A stretch of DNA of 64,000 nucleotides, from contig NZ_PEHF01000084.1 in assembly GCF_015762685.1 (NCBI RefSeq), positions 152,813-216,812 of the forward strand. Reading direction: 5' to 3'. The stretch is from Candidatus Symbiopectobacterium sp. 'North America' (lineage in GTDB: Bacteria; Pseudomonadota; Gammaproteobacteria; Enterobacterales; Enterobacteriaceae). The notes under the pieces were generated by a model. That model was not told where the DNA came from. It saw only the letters and a list, made by a program, of their open reading frames with translations, and made no database searches. Each line of letters starts with the position of its first letter. Positions within the stretch are counted from its first letter, which is position 1. Below, piece by piece: positions 55,549-64,000 of this stretch. Made by a program: the position numbers and the translations under genes.

Positions 55549-56288
55549 CGTTCAAAACGCGCTGACGCCGGGAAGCTCGACCAGCTTCCCTCATCCTGTT
55601 CCGGCGTCAGCCGCTTCATGCTCTCAATGCCCATCAGATAGCGATACAGCGGCTCCAATTGGCGAAAACCTTGTGCCAGCGTGGTGACCAAATCAGCAGA
55701 AAACAGCGCGTCCATATCTTGCCGCGTGGTCATGGCAGCGAAGGATTTACGGTTGTACCAGGTCGCCAATTCCGCAGGCTGATCCTTGATCAGTGGACGT
55801 TTATAGCTTTCGCCTTCCAGCGTAAACGTAGGCGCCAGACACGCGGCCATTGCCAAAAAGGTCTGCGGGTTGTCGCGCAGTGTCTGGCGAAACAGCTCCA
55901 TGGTATCGCGCGTGGCGCTGTAGTATCCCAAGCCATGACGCCAGAAATCCGGGCCAATTTCGAAAAAGTACACCGGCGCGTCCGTCCAGCCTTTACGCGG
56001 GCGTTTAAACGTCAGCCACATCTGGCTGCGGTAGCGGGATTTGTCGTGAGAAAAACGGGTATCACGATGGATACGCGACAGGGTTTTACCAATGGCGGGA
56101 CGAATTTCAAACTGATCGTCGATCGGTAGCATCGTCAGGCTCAAATGATTGACCAACGCGCGAAACGGGGCAACCAGCGTCTCATCATATATCGTACGGT
56201 TGTCGTCAAACCACTCTTTGCTGTTTTCCTGTCGGACCTGTTGAAGAAAAGTCAGGCCCTGCTGCGAGAAACCGTTGAACGTCGTCAT
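55545..56288 (-). CDS. DUF2461 family protein
   Basis: A 247-residue cytoplasmic protein of the DUF2461/TIGR02453 family. It has the typical start FNGFSQQGLTFLQQVRQENSKEWFDDNR, the central IHRDTRFSHDKSRYR block and the aromatic-rich PVYFFEIGPD segment. Its function is not known. It lies downstream of, and on the opposite strand to, the LprI-like gene and upstream of ilvA's 3' end. Intact. Confidence 0.88.
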   Translation of the reverse strand: MTTFNGFSQQGLTFLQQVRQENSKEWFDDNRTIYDETLVAPFRALVNHLSLTMLPIDDQFEIRPAIGKTLSRIHRDTRFSHDKSRYRSQMWLTFKRPRKGWTDAPVYFFEIGPDFWRHGLGYYSATRDTMELFRQTLRDNPQTFLAMAACLAPTFTLEGESYKRPLIKDQPAELATWYNRKSFAAMTTRQDMDALFSADLVTTLAQGFRQLEPLYRYLMGIESMKRLTPEQDEGSWSSFPASARFER

Positions 56289-56332
56289 GATGGTCTGCCA
56301 TTGCTAATCCCTTGAATGGCAATCACGATAGC

Positions 56333-56365
56333 GCGCCCGGCGGTGAAATTCCACCGTCGGGCACA
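56333..56365. terminator. GC-rich inverted repeat after ilvA
   Basis: Arms GCCCGGCGGTG and CACCGTCGGGC (one G-T pair) with a 6-base loop lie just past the ilvA stop. There is no T-run, so the role as operon terminator is likely only from position. Confidence 0.5.
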
Positions 56366-56371
56366 CTGACA

Positions 56372-57925
56372 TTACGCCGCGTTACCGGCCAGGAAGAAAC
56401 GAAACGCCGGATTTTGGGTTTCGTCATGGCACTCGTAGCCTAGCGCCTGCAAGCGTTGCTCAAACTCCGGATCGCGCTCGCTCACTTCGAACGCCGCCAG
56501 CACGCGACCAAAATCGGTGCCGTGGCTGCGATAGTGGAACAGCGAGATATTCCAGTGCTTGCCGAGCGTGTGTAGGAACTTCAGCAGCGCGCCGGGAGAC
56601 TCCGGAAACTCGAAGCTGTAAAGCTGTTCCCGCAACGGCTTGGAAGGACGTCCGCCAACCATGTAACGCACATGGAGCTTCGCCATTTCATCATCGGAGA
56701 GATCGACCACTTGGTAACCGCCCGCGGAGAGCTCTGCAATAATCTCATCCCGCTCAGCATGACCACGCGTCAGACGCACCCCCACGAAAATGCAGGCGTC
56801 TTTATCATCGGCGTAGCGGTAGTTGAACTCGGTCACCGAACGACCACCCAGCAGTTGGCAAAAGGTCAAAAAGCTGCCCTTGCGCTCAGGGATGGTTACC
56901 GCCAGCAATGCCTCACGCTGTTCACCCAGTTCACAGCGTTCAGAGACGTAGCGCAGGCCGTGGAAGTTGACGTTGGCACCCGACAGAATATGCGCCAGCC
57001 GTTCACCCTGAATACCGTGCTGCTGGATATACTTCTTCATCCCCGCCAGTGCCAGTGCACCAGACGGCTCAGCTATCGCCCGCACATCTTCAAAGATATC
57101 CTTCAGTGCGGCACAAATCGCATCGCTGTCCACGGTGATGACATCATCCAGATATTCCCGGCACAGGCGGAAGGTTTCATCGCCGATGCGCTTGACCGCC
57201 ACGCCTTCGGCGAACAATCCAACGCGCGGCAAATCCACCGGGTGTCCGGCATCCAATGCGGCACGCAGGCATGCAGAATCTTCCGCCTCAACACCGATCA
57301 CTTTAATCTGCGGCATTAGCTGTTTGATCAACACCGCCACGCCGGCTGCCAGACCACCGCCACCGACTGGCACAAACACGCGATCGAGATGCGCATCCTG
57401 CTGCAACAGCTCCATCGCCAGCGTTCCCTGCCCGGCGATCACAGCTGGATGATCGAACGGCGGAATGAAGGTCATATGCTGCTCTTGCGACAGTGCAATC
57501 GCTCTGGCCTTGGCTTCATCGAAATTGGCGCCGTGCAGCAACACTTCACCGCCAAAACCGCGCACCGCACCCACTTTGATATCCGCCGTGGCGACCGGCA
57601 TGACGATCAGCGCCTTGATGCCGAGCTTGCTAGCCGAAAGCGCCACGCCCTGTGCGTGGTTACCAGCGGAGGCCGTTACCACACCGTGCGCTTTCTGCGC
57701 TTCGGTCAGGGTTGCCAATATGGCATAGGCACCACGCAGTTTGAAACTGTGCACCGGCTGACGGTCCTCGCGCTTCACCACAATGGTGTTGCCAAGACGC
57801 GCCGAGAGCTTATCCATCGGCTGAAGCGGCGTCACCTGTGCCACTTCATAGACCGGCGCGCGCAGCACCGCACGCAAATACTCCGCGCCGCACGGAGCGT
57901 CGGGGAGAGGGAGTGATACTGCCAT
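56372..57925 (-). CDS. ilvA: Biosynthetic threonine ammonia-lyase
   Basis: IlvA deaminates threonine to 2-oxobutyrate, the first step to isoleucine, and is inhibited by isoleucine. The 517-residue product has the PLP lysine in HSFKLRGAYA (about residue 62), the phosphate-binding loop VGGGGLAAGVA, and two C-terminal ACT-like regulatory domains (about 320-510; ERKGSFLTFCQLLGGRSVTEF and EFPESPGALLKFL). Length matches E. coli (514). It follows ilvD by five bases. Intact. Confidence 0.97.
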   Translation of the reverse strand: MAVSLPLPDAPCGAEYLRAVLRAPVYEVAQVTPLQPMDKLSARLGNTIVVKREDRQPVHSFKLRGAYAILATLTEAQKAHGVVTASAGNHAQGVALSASKLGIKALIVMPVATADIKVGAVRGFGGEVLLHGANFDEAKARAIALSQEQHMTFIPPFDHPAVIAGQGTLAMELLQQDAHLDRVFVPVGGGGLAAGVAVLIKQLMPQIKVIGVEAEDSACLRAALDAGHPVDLPRVGLFAEGVAVKRIGDETFRLCREYLDDVITVDSDAICAALKDIFEDVRAIAEPSGALALAGMKKYIQQHGIQGERLAHILSGANVNFHGLRYVSERCELGEQREALLAVTIPERKGSFLTFCQLLGGRSVTEFNYRYADDKDACIFVGVRLTRGHAERDEIIAELSAGGYQVVDLSDDEMAKLHVRYMVGGRPSKPLREQLYSFEFPESPGALLKFLHTLGKHWNISLFHYRSHGTDFGRVLAAFEVSERDPEFEQRLQALGYECHDETQNPAFRFFLAGNAA

Positions 57926-57930
57926 TGAAC

Positions 57931-59781
57931 TTAGCCTCCCAGCTTGCTCTTATCGCGTACCGCGCCTTGGTCCGCGCTGGTTGCTAGACTGGCGTAAGCA
58001 CGCAAGGCAAAGGACACCTGACGCTGACGGTTTTTCGGCGTAAAGGCTGCATCACAGCGCGCCAGTTCCGCATCGTGACGGCGTGCCAGTTCATCTTCCG
58101 CCACTACCAGTTCAATGGTACGGTTAGGAATATCAATGGCAATGATGTCACCCTCTTCCACCAGCCCGATGGTGCCGCCACTGGCCGCTTCAGGCGAAGC
58201 ATGGCCGATGGAAAGCCCGGAGGTGCCGCCGGAGAAACGACCGTCAGTGATCAACGCACAGGCTTTACCCAATCCCATGGATTTCAGGAAGCTGGTCGGA
58301 TAGAGCATCTCTTGCATGCCCGGCCCGCCTTTCGGCCCTTCGTAACGGATAACCACAACATCACCCGCTACCACCTTACCGCCCAGAATGGCTTCCACGG
58401 CGTCATCCTGCGATTCGTACACTTTGGCCGGACCACGGAACACCAGGCTACCTTCATCCACACCGGCGGTTTTTACGATACAGCCTTTTTCCGCGATGTT
58501 GCCGTACAGCACCGCCAGACCGCCATCCTGACTGTAGGCGTGCTCACGCGCACGGATACAGCCCTGTTCACGATCGGTATCCAGCGACTCCCAGCGGCAA
58601 TCCTGTGAGAACGCCTGTGTGGTACGAATACCCGCTGGCCCTGCGGAGTACATGCTTTTCACCGCGTCATCATCGGTCAGCATGACGTCGTAAGCGTTCA
58701 GCGTTTCCGTCAGGCTTTTGCCCAGCACGTTGCGCACATCGCGGTTCAGCAATCCGGCACGATCCAATTCGCCCAGAATACCGATCACCCCACCCGCACG
58801 GTGTACGTCTTCCATGTGGTATTTCTGCGTGCTCGGAGCCACTTTACACAGTTGCGGCACACGGCGTGACAGACGATCGATGTCGTCCATGGTGAAATCC
58901 ACTTCTGCTTCCTGCGCGGAGGCCAGCAAGTGCAGAACGGTGTTGGTGGAACCGCCCATGGCGATATCCAGCGTCATGGCGTTTTCAAACGCCGCCTTGG
59001 TCGCGATATTACGCGGCAGCGCGCTGGCGTCATCCTGCTCGTAGTAGCGTTTGGTCAGTTCAACGATACGCGTACCCGCGTTCAAAAACAGTTGCTTACG
59101 ATCGGCGTGGGTCGCCAGCAGCGAGCCATTGCCCGGCTGTGACAGGCCCAGCGCTTCCGTCAGGCAGTTCATCGAGTTAGCGGTAAACATGCCGGAACAG
59201 GAACCGCAGGTCGGGCAAGCAGAACGTTCGATCTGATCGCTATCCGCATCGCTGACGTTCGGGTTAGCCCTCTGGATCATGGCATCCACCAAGTCCAGTT
59301 TGATCAGTTGGTTAGAAAGCTTGGTTTTCCCGGCTTCCATCGGGCCGCCAGAAACAAAGATCACAGGGATGCTCAGGCGCAGCGAGGCCATCAGCATTCC
59401 GGGGGTGATTTTGTCGCAGTTGGAAATGCACACCATCGCATCGGCGCAGTGGGCATTGACCATGTATTCGACCGAATCGGCAATCAGCTCACGTGATGGC
59501 AGGGAATAGAGCATGCCACCGTGCCCCATCGCGATACCATCATCCACCGCAATGGTGTTGAACTCTTTGGCCACGCCGCCAGCGGCTTCGATTTGCTCCG
59601 CCACCAGTTTGCCCAGATCACGCAAGTGCACGTGGCCCGGAACGAATTGTGTGAACGAGTTGACCACGGCGATGATCGGCTTGCCGAAATCGGCATCGGT
59701 CATTCCGGTGGCACGCCACAGGGCGCGCGCACCTGCCATGTTACGGCCATGCGTGGTTGTGGCTGAACGGTACTTAGGCAT
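57931..59781 (-). CDS. ilvD: Dihydroxy-acid dehydratase
   Basis: IlvD dehydrates the dihydroxy acids to 2-keto acids using an iron-sulfur cluster. The 616 residues equal the E. coli length. The cluster cysteines are in [11 protein letters not shown] and [18 protein letters not shown]; the C-terminal domain has [15 protein letters not shown]. It stands between ilvE and ilvA. Intact. Confidence 0.98.
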   Translation of the reverse strand: MPKYRSATTTHGRNMAGARALWRATGMTDADFGKPIIAVVNSFTQFVPGHVHLRDLGKLVAEQIEAAGGVAKEFNTIAVDDGIAMGHGGMLYSLPSRELIADSVEYMVNAHCADAMVCISNCDKITPGMLMASLRLSIPVIFVSGGPMEAGKTKLSNQLIKLDLVDAMIQRANPNVSDADSDQIERSACPTCGSCSGMFTANSMNCLTEALGLSQPGNGSLLATHADRKQLFLNAGTRIVELTKRYYEQDDASALPRNIATKAAFENAMTLDIAMGGSTNTVLHLLASAQEAEVDFTMDDIDRLSRRVPQLCKVAPSTQKYHMEDVHRAGGVIGILGELDRAGLLNRDVRNVLGKSLTETLNAYDVMLTDDDAVKSMYSAGPAGIRTTQAFSQDCRWESLDTDREQGCIRAREHAYSQDGGLAVLYGNIAEKGCIVKTAGVDEGSLVFRGPAKVYESQDDAVEAILGGKVVAGDVVVIRYEGPKGGPGMQEMLYPTSFLKSMGLGKACALITDGRFSGGTSGLSIGHASPEAASGGTIGLVEEGDIIAIDIPNRTIELVVAEDELARRHDAELARCDAAFTPKNRQRQVSFALRAYASLATSADQGAVRDKSKLGG

Positions 59782-59894
59782 ACTCTGTTACTCCAGTGTG
59801 TGTTTCATCCCCTTTCCTGCTCCCGTTCAGCGGCGACTGGCGTCTTGGGTTCGTGAAGCAAGGGAAAGGGGTGTGTTAATCTTTCTTGTTACGA

Positions 59895-60821
59895 TTACGG
59901 GTTAACCTGATCTAACCAGCCCCATTTGTCTTCGGTTTCGCCGGTAAACAGGCCAAAGAACGCTTTTTGTAGTTGTTTGGTGACTGGGCTACAACGACCA
60001 ATGCCGACCTGAATACCGTCCACGCTGCGCACCGGAGTGATTTCCGCGGCAGTGCCAGACATAAATACCTCATCAGCCAGATAGAGCGACTCACGCGACA
60101 GCACCTTCTCACGCACTTCCAGCCCCAGGCTCTGCGCCAGTTTGATAATGGCGTCACGGGTGATACCCGGCAGCGCTGATGAGGTGAACGGCGGGGTAAA
60201 CAACACGCCATCTTTCACTTCAAACAGGTTTTCACCTGCACCTTCAGACACATAGCCGTTGACGTCCAGCGCAATCCCTTCCTGATAACCGTGGCGACGT
60301 GCTTCGCTGCCTACCAGCAGGGAGGAAAGGTAGTTACCGCCCGCTTTTGCGGCCGTCGGAATAGTGTTGGCTGCCACACGGTTCCAGGAGGACACCATGG
60401 CATCAATCCCCTGATCCAGTGCGTCTTCGCCCAGATATGCGCCCCAGGGAAATGCCGCAATGATGACATCCGTGACGTAACCTTCCGGCGGGTTCACGCC
60501 CATGCCAACGTCGCCAACGAACACCAGCGGACGAATATAGGCGCTTTTCAGGTCATTTTTACGTAGCGTTGCGCGGCAGGCTTCCATTAGGTCATCCACG
60601 CTGTACTGCACCGGCATACGGTAAATTTTAGCGGAGTCGTGCAGGCGACGCATATGTTCACGGTGACGGAAGACCACCGGGCCTTTGTGGGAATCGTAAC
60701 AGCGCACCCCTTCAAACACCGACGTGCCGTAATGCAGCGCATGGGACATCACGTGTACTTTGGCTTCCGCCCACGGCACCATCTCACCATTGAACCAAAT
60801 ATAATCAGCTTTGCTCGTCAT
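59895..60821 (-). CDS. ilvE: Branched-chain amino acid aminotransferase
   Basis: IlvE carries out the last step for valine, isoleucine and leucine, with glutamate as donor. The 308-residue fold type IV PLP enzyme has PLP Lys in PTAAKAGGNYLSSLL (about residue 159), the signature EGAGENLFEVKDGVL and ALPGITRDAI. Length is as in E. coli (309). It lies between ilvM and ilvD. Intact. Confidence 0.97.
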   Translation of the reverse strand: MTSKADYIWFNGEMVPWAEAKVHVMSHALHYGTSVFEGVRCYDSHKGPVVFRHREHMRRLHDSAKIYRMPVQYSVDDLMEACRATLRKNDLKSAYIRPLVFVGDVGMGVNPPEGYVTDVIIAAFPWGAYLGEDALDQGIDAMVSSWNRVAANTIPTAAKAGGNYLSSLLVGSEARRHGYQEGIALDVNGYVSEGAGENLFEVKDGVLFTPPFTSSALPGITRDAIIKLAQSLGLEVREKVLSRESLYLADEVFMSGTAAEITPVRSVDGIQVGIGRCSPVTKQLQKAFFGLFTGETEDKWGWLDQVNP

Positions 60822-60844
60822 TCTCTTTATCCTTTCTAATGCCT

Positions 60845-61102
60845 TTAGGCACGTATTTGTTGTGATGTGTGGGGTTGTATTTCAATACAAGCGATATCAA
60901 GCAGCTTGCTTAACTGTGTTGACAATAAATCCACCGGACGTTGGCTGGCAACGGTCAATTCGATATTGATGTGGTCGGGGTTGTCGGCCGTCATCATGTT
61001 CATGGCACACACCCGGAAACCGCGGTGGCGTACCACGCGCAGCACGCGCTCCAGCATTTCGGGACGAAAGCGAGCCTGTATGGAAAGTTGATGGTGCGTC
61101 AT
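60845..61102 (-). CDS. ilvM: Acetolactate synthase II small subunit
   Basis: IlvM is the regulatory subunit of AHAS II. From the ATG at 61102, eight bases past an AGGAG motif, it has 85 residues (MTHHQLSIQARFRPEML), close to E. coli IlvM (87). It is a single ACT-type domain with the block LERVLRVVRHRGF and ends TSQQIRA. An in-frame ATG at 61120 is less likely. Intact. Confidence 0.94.
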   Translation of the reverse strand: MTHHQLSIQARFRPEMLERVLRVVRHRGFRVCAMNMMTADNPDHINIELTVASQRPVDLLSTQLSKLLDIACIEIQPHTSQQIRA

Positions 61103-61119
61103 TCTCTGTTCTCCTGCCA

Positions 61120-62769
61120 TTATTCGGTACGTTCCAGCATGGTTTCATTCCCGGCACCCGGTGGAACCAGCGGCCAGACATTTTCCAGTTCATCGATAGA
61201 GACATGCAGCAAATATGGCCCATCACTGCTCAACAGGGCATCCAGCGCGGCATTGATCTGATCTTTTCGGGTTATGCGTTGCCCTGGAATACCAAATGCG
61301 CTTGCCAGGGTCAGAAAATCGGGGTTATCGGAGAGGTTGGTTTCGCTATAACGTTCATTGAAGAACAACTGCTGCCACTGTCGAACCATGCCTAACCGTT
61401 GGTTATCCAGCAGCACGATTTTTATCGGCAGCTGTTTTCGTTTGATGGTGCCCAGCTCTTGCACGTTCATCATGAAAGAGCCGTCACCGGAAATACACAC
61501 CACGGTATCCTCAGGGCGGGCTACCTGCGCGCCGACTGCCGCTGGCAAACCAAAGCCCATAGTGCCTAATCCACTGGAGGTGATGAAATTTTCCGGACGG
61601 GAAAAACGCATGTGCTGTGCGGCCCACATCTGGTGCTGGCCGACATCGGTGGTGATCACGGTTTCCGCCGGTTTGCGTTCAGACAGGGTTTTTAACAGCG
61701 CGGGCGCATAGATGGCTTCACCAGGATGATCGTAACGCCACGGGTATTCGGCTTTCAGCGCTGCCACCTCTTGACGCCAGGCGTCAATCGCCAGCGGCTG
61801 GGCCAATGCAGGCAACAGCGTGTTCAAATCCCCCGGCAGCGCCACGTTGGCCTGGCGCAATTTACTCAGCTCTGCCGGATCGATATCCAGATGGATAACC
61901 GCTGCATGAGGCGCAAACGCATTCAGTTTACCCGTCACTCGATCGTCAAAACGCGCACCGACGGCAATCAGCAAATCACACGCCTGTACCGACAGGTTGG
62001 CCGCTTTGGTGCCGTGCATGCCCAACATACCGAGGTAGTGCGGATGCTCGGCATCAACGGCCCCCAATCCTTTCAGCGTAACGACGGAGGGAATGCCCGT
62101 CTCAGCAATGAACGCACGCAGAGCAGGCAACGCCTGCGCCATGCCCACACCGCCGCCGGCGTATAACATCGGTTTTTTCGCCGCCGCCAGCATGGCGCGC
62201 GCTTGTTCAATGGCTTGCTTGGGGAAATTCGGCTGGCTGTCATCAACTGGCGTAAACTGCGGGGCTATCTCACTGGTGGCCAACTGAATGTCTTTAGGGA
62301 TATCCACCAGTACCGGGCCGGGACGACCGCTGCTGGCGATGGCGAAGGCTTCTGCCATGATCTCCGGCAGCGACTCCAGCGAATCTACCAGGAAGCTCTG
62401 TTTGGTGCAGGCCAGCGACAGGCCCAGTACGTCGATTTCCTGAAAGGCATCAGTACCGATTAGCGGTGAAGCCACCTGACCTGTAATCGCCACGACCGGC
62501 ACGGAATCCAGCAGCGCATCCGCCAACCCGGTGATCAGGTTAGTGGCACCGGGGCCTGAAGTGGCGATACACACGCCCACCTTGCCGGTCGCGCGGGCAT
62601 AACCGAGCGCCGCCATGGCAGCGCCTTGTTCATGACGGCACAACAGGTGCTCAACGCCGCCGTCGTAGAGTGCATCGTAAACCGGCATGATCGCGCCGCC
62701 CGGATAACCAAATACGGTATCGACACCTTGCGCCCGCAACGCTTGCACCACCCATTGAGCCCCATTCAT
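61120..62769 (-). CDS. ilvG: Acetolactate synthase II large subunit
   Basis: IlvG is the catalytic ThDP- and FAD-dependent subunit of AHAS II, making acetolactate and acetohydroxybutyrate. The 549 residues run unbroken, unlike the frameshifted gene of E. coli K-12. Visible are [16 protein letters not shown] at the N-terminus with the catalytic Glu region (CRHEQGAAM), and the ThDP motif [14 protein letters not shown] (about residues 440-453). It is the first enzyme gene after the ilvL leader and attenuator. Confidence 0.97.
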   Translation of the reverse strand: MNGAQWVVQALRAQGVDTVFGYPGGAIMPVYDALYDGGVEHLLCRHEQGAAMAALGYARATGKVGVCIATSGPGATNLITGLADALLDSVPVVAITGQVASPLIGTDAFQEIDVLGLSLACTKQSFLVDSLESLPEIMAEAFAIASSGRPGPVLVDIPKDIQLATSEIAPQFTPVDDSQPNFPKQAIEQARAMLAAAKKPMLYAGGGVGMAQALPALRAFIAETGIPSVVTLKGLGAVDAEHPHYLGMLGMHGTKAANLSVQACDLLIAVGARFDDRVTGKLNAFAPHAAVIHLDIDPAELSKLRQANVALPGDLNTLLPALAQPLAIDAWRQEVAALKAEYPWRYDHPGEAIYAPALLKTLSERKPAETVITTDVGQHQMWAAQHMRFSRPENFITSSGLGTMGFGLPAAVGAQVARPEDTVVCISGDGSFMMNVQELGTIKRKQLPIKIVLLDNQRLGMVRQWQQLFFNERYSETNLSDNPDFLTLASAFGIPGQRITRKDQINAALDALLSSDGPYLLHVSIDELENVWPLVPPGAGNETMLERTE

Positions 62770-62857
62770 AGTTTATTTCCCCGACGCTGCCGGGGAGAAG
62801 CAGGATTTTATGCTGTAAGACATACTCCACTCCCTTCTGTAGTTTTTACCGCCCAAC

Positions 62858-62892
62858 AAAAAACCCCGACCTTACGGTGCGGGGTTTTTTTG
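62858..62892 (-). terminator. ilv operon attenuator
   Basis: On the minus strand a stem of CCCCGCACC type, loop GTAA and GGTCGGGG is followed by TTTTTT, between ilvL and ilvG. It is the expected attenuator hairpin of ilvGMEDA. Confidence 0.88.
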
Positions 62893-62938
62893 AATTACGG
62901 CTTGATTTTTAAGCCATTCTTCGTCTCAGCGACGCCCC

Positions 62939-63007
62939 TCACGGTGGGTTAATAATCACCACCACGCTAATAATGACTAGGCTAATCACGAGGGAGAACG
63001 CTTTCAT
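62939..63007 (-). CDS. ilvL: ilv leader peptide IlvL, shortened by a stop codon
   Basis: The leader peptide whose translation senses charged Ile, Val and Leu tRNAs and sets attenuation of ilvGMEDA. It reads MKAFSLVISLVIISVVVIIN then PP, with 12 of 22 residues branched-chain. Codon 23 is TGA (62941..62939), where E. coli has Cys. In the same frame the sequence goes on GASLRRRMA to a TAA at 62911..62909, exactly the 32-residue E. coli length, so the ancestral peptide was longer. The control codons are kept but ribosomes would release ten codons early. Confidence 0.85.
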   Translation of the reverse strand: MKAFSLVISLVIISVVVIINPP

Positions 63008-63357
63008 AAATGGTTTGTTCTGTCATCACTGTCGAACGAATACCTATAGAGTTACCACAGACTTAGCGCCACTGACAATATTTTTTTTCTAACGCGTAAC
63101 GAAAGCTGATGAAAAAATCTGCGTTAAATGCAAATTAATCATATATATGTAAACAATTATTCATATTTTGCTTTTTCTTCGAGCTTTCACCGACGACGTC
63201 ATCGATTCCCACAAAAGCTGCAAACCAGCGCCCATTCCAGAGGAAACGCACTGTATGGTAACCACCTTTGTGCAAGCCGTTTCTGATAACGTTGTTTTTA
63301 TACTGCCGCTTAGGCTCAGAATGACGCACGCTGTCGGGATTGACTGGAGGGAGCCTT
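63008..63357. promoter_or_regulatory. ilv operon / yifB divergent control region
   Basis: This 350-base region precedes ilvL on the minus strand and yifB on the plus strand. It holds A/T-rich tracts near 63080 and 63120-63170 typical of enterobacterial ilv promoters, but I could not fix the boxes. A GGAGG motif at about 63344 serves yifB. No gene is seen. Confidence 0.5.
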
Positions 63358-63956
63358 ATGTCGCTGGCTGTTACCTATACGCGCGCAATGATTGGCATTC
63401 AGGCCCCTTGCGTGACGATCGAAGCCCATATCAGCAATGGCTTGCCCGCACTGACGCTGGTTGGCCTGCCGGAAACCACGGTTAAGAAAGCACGGGATCG
63501 GGTGCGCAGCGCACTGCTCAACGCCGGGTTCACCTTTCCCGCCAAGCGGATCACCGTCAATCCCGCCCCGGCGGATTTGCCCAAGGAGGGCGGGCGCTAC
63601 GATCTGCCCATCGCACTATCGATTCTGGCAGCCTCAGAGCAGATTTGTGGCAAGGCGTTATCACAGTATGAGTTTCTGGGTGAATAGGGATTATCCGGGC
63701 CGTTTCTCGACCGGTTCGATCTGTCGATTGAAGTTTCGCTACTGCCCCCCGGAACGTTGCACAAACACAGGGGCGGCAGGGAGAGCTCAGTGCCGACGTT
63801 CGAGCACGCGTATTGACGGCACGGGAGAGGCTGTTGGCACGAGCGGGGAAAATCAATGCGCGCCTGACACCGCCGGAAATGGATATTCACTGCCGCTTGT
63901 ACGAAGAGGATGCCATCTGGCTGGGGGCGTTAATGACGGGGTTTGAAGGTCAATGA
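63358..63956 (+). pseudogene. yifB: ComM/YifB AAA+ Mg chelatase-like protein, large internal deletion
   Basis: ComM is a DNA helicase that aids branch migration during natural transformation. The first 109 codons read normally (MSLAVTYTRAMIGIQAP; LVGLPETTVKKARDRVRSAL; DLPKEGGRYDLPIAL). After FLGE comes TAG (63685-63687), and the sequence jumps directly to GLSGPFLDRFDLSIEVSLLPP, which normally lies about 270 residues further on. The whole AAA+ core with Walker motifs is missing. A frameshift near 63790 and truncation near 63935 follow. About 200 of 506 residues remain. Confidence 0.92.
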
Positions 63957-64000
63957 TGTAAAAAACCACGCTAAGGAGATAATTGATTGTTTACATAAAG

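Overview
The window is a contiguous piece of an Enterobacterales chromosome of roughly 55% G+C (an estimate by eye). Its backbone follows the E. coli 85-86 min order without a break: yigB-xerC-yigA-dapF-lptM-cyaY-cyaA | hemCDXY | argX-hisR-leuT-proM tRNAs-yifK | enterobacterial common antigen (ECA, wec) cluster-rho-trxA-rhlB-gppA-rep-ppiC | ilvC-ilvY-ilvADEMG-ilvL-yifB. An ERIC element with internal insertion blocks, a plant-glycoside-type 6-phospho-beta-glucosidase and the accessory gene content point to Pectobacteriaceae or a relative (Brenneria, Pectobacterium, Dickeya or Sodalis side). This placement is inference.

The striking property is decay. Counting conservatively, 18 genes carry nonsense codons, frameshifts, lost start codons or internal deletions: yigB, a 6-P-beta-glucosidase, an S10 peptidase, an M20 amidohydrolase, an ABC ATPase and its permease, an iron-type alcohol dehydrogenase, a second solute-binding protein, wecG, wzyE, wzxE, wecE, wecC, wecB, wzzE, putA, putP, ilvY, a TonB-dependent receptor and yifB, with two further candidates (a small lipoprotein at 14277 and an unknown reading frame at 54426). 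The attenuation leader peptide ilvL is also cut by a stop. Some frameshifts sit in runs of 5-6 identical bases and could be read errors. The nonsense substitutions and the deletions of tens to about 800 bases cannot be explained that way. There is no insertion sequence, prophage or CRISPR array. The pattern resembles a recently host-restricted lineage (Sodalis- or Symbiopectobacterium-like insect associates come to mind), which the sequence alone cannot prove.

Layout. 1-10.4 kb: recombinase, lysine/peptidoglycan, iron-sulfur, cAMP and heme genes, intact except yigB. 10.4-22.8 kb: the variable slot between hemY and the tRNA cluster (aslAB in E. coli), holding an ERIC element, degraded catabolic genes and a partly intact cluster that looks like import and breakdown of a cysteine S-conjugate. 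22.9-25 kb: four tRNAs and yifK. 25-36 kb: the ECA locus, with wecA, rffG, wecD and wecF intact and everything else broken, so ECA cannot be made from this locus. 36-43.7 kb: rho, trxA, rhlB, gppA, rep and ppiC, intact. 43.7-49.5 kb: proline catabolism putA and putP, both dead, inserted between ppiC and ilvC. 49.5-63 kb: branched-chain amino acid genes.

The most interesting contrast is in that last block. Every enzyme of the isoleucine/valine pathway encoded here (ilvG, M, E, D, A, C) is full length, while its two local regulators, the activator IlvY and the leader peptide IlvL, are both damaged. Biosynthesis is kept and regulation is being lost, as expected if amino acid supply is under steady demand. 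I found no evidence of a wholly new type of molecular system.
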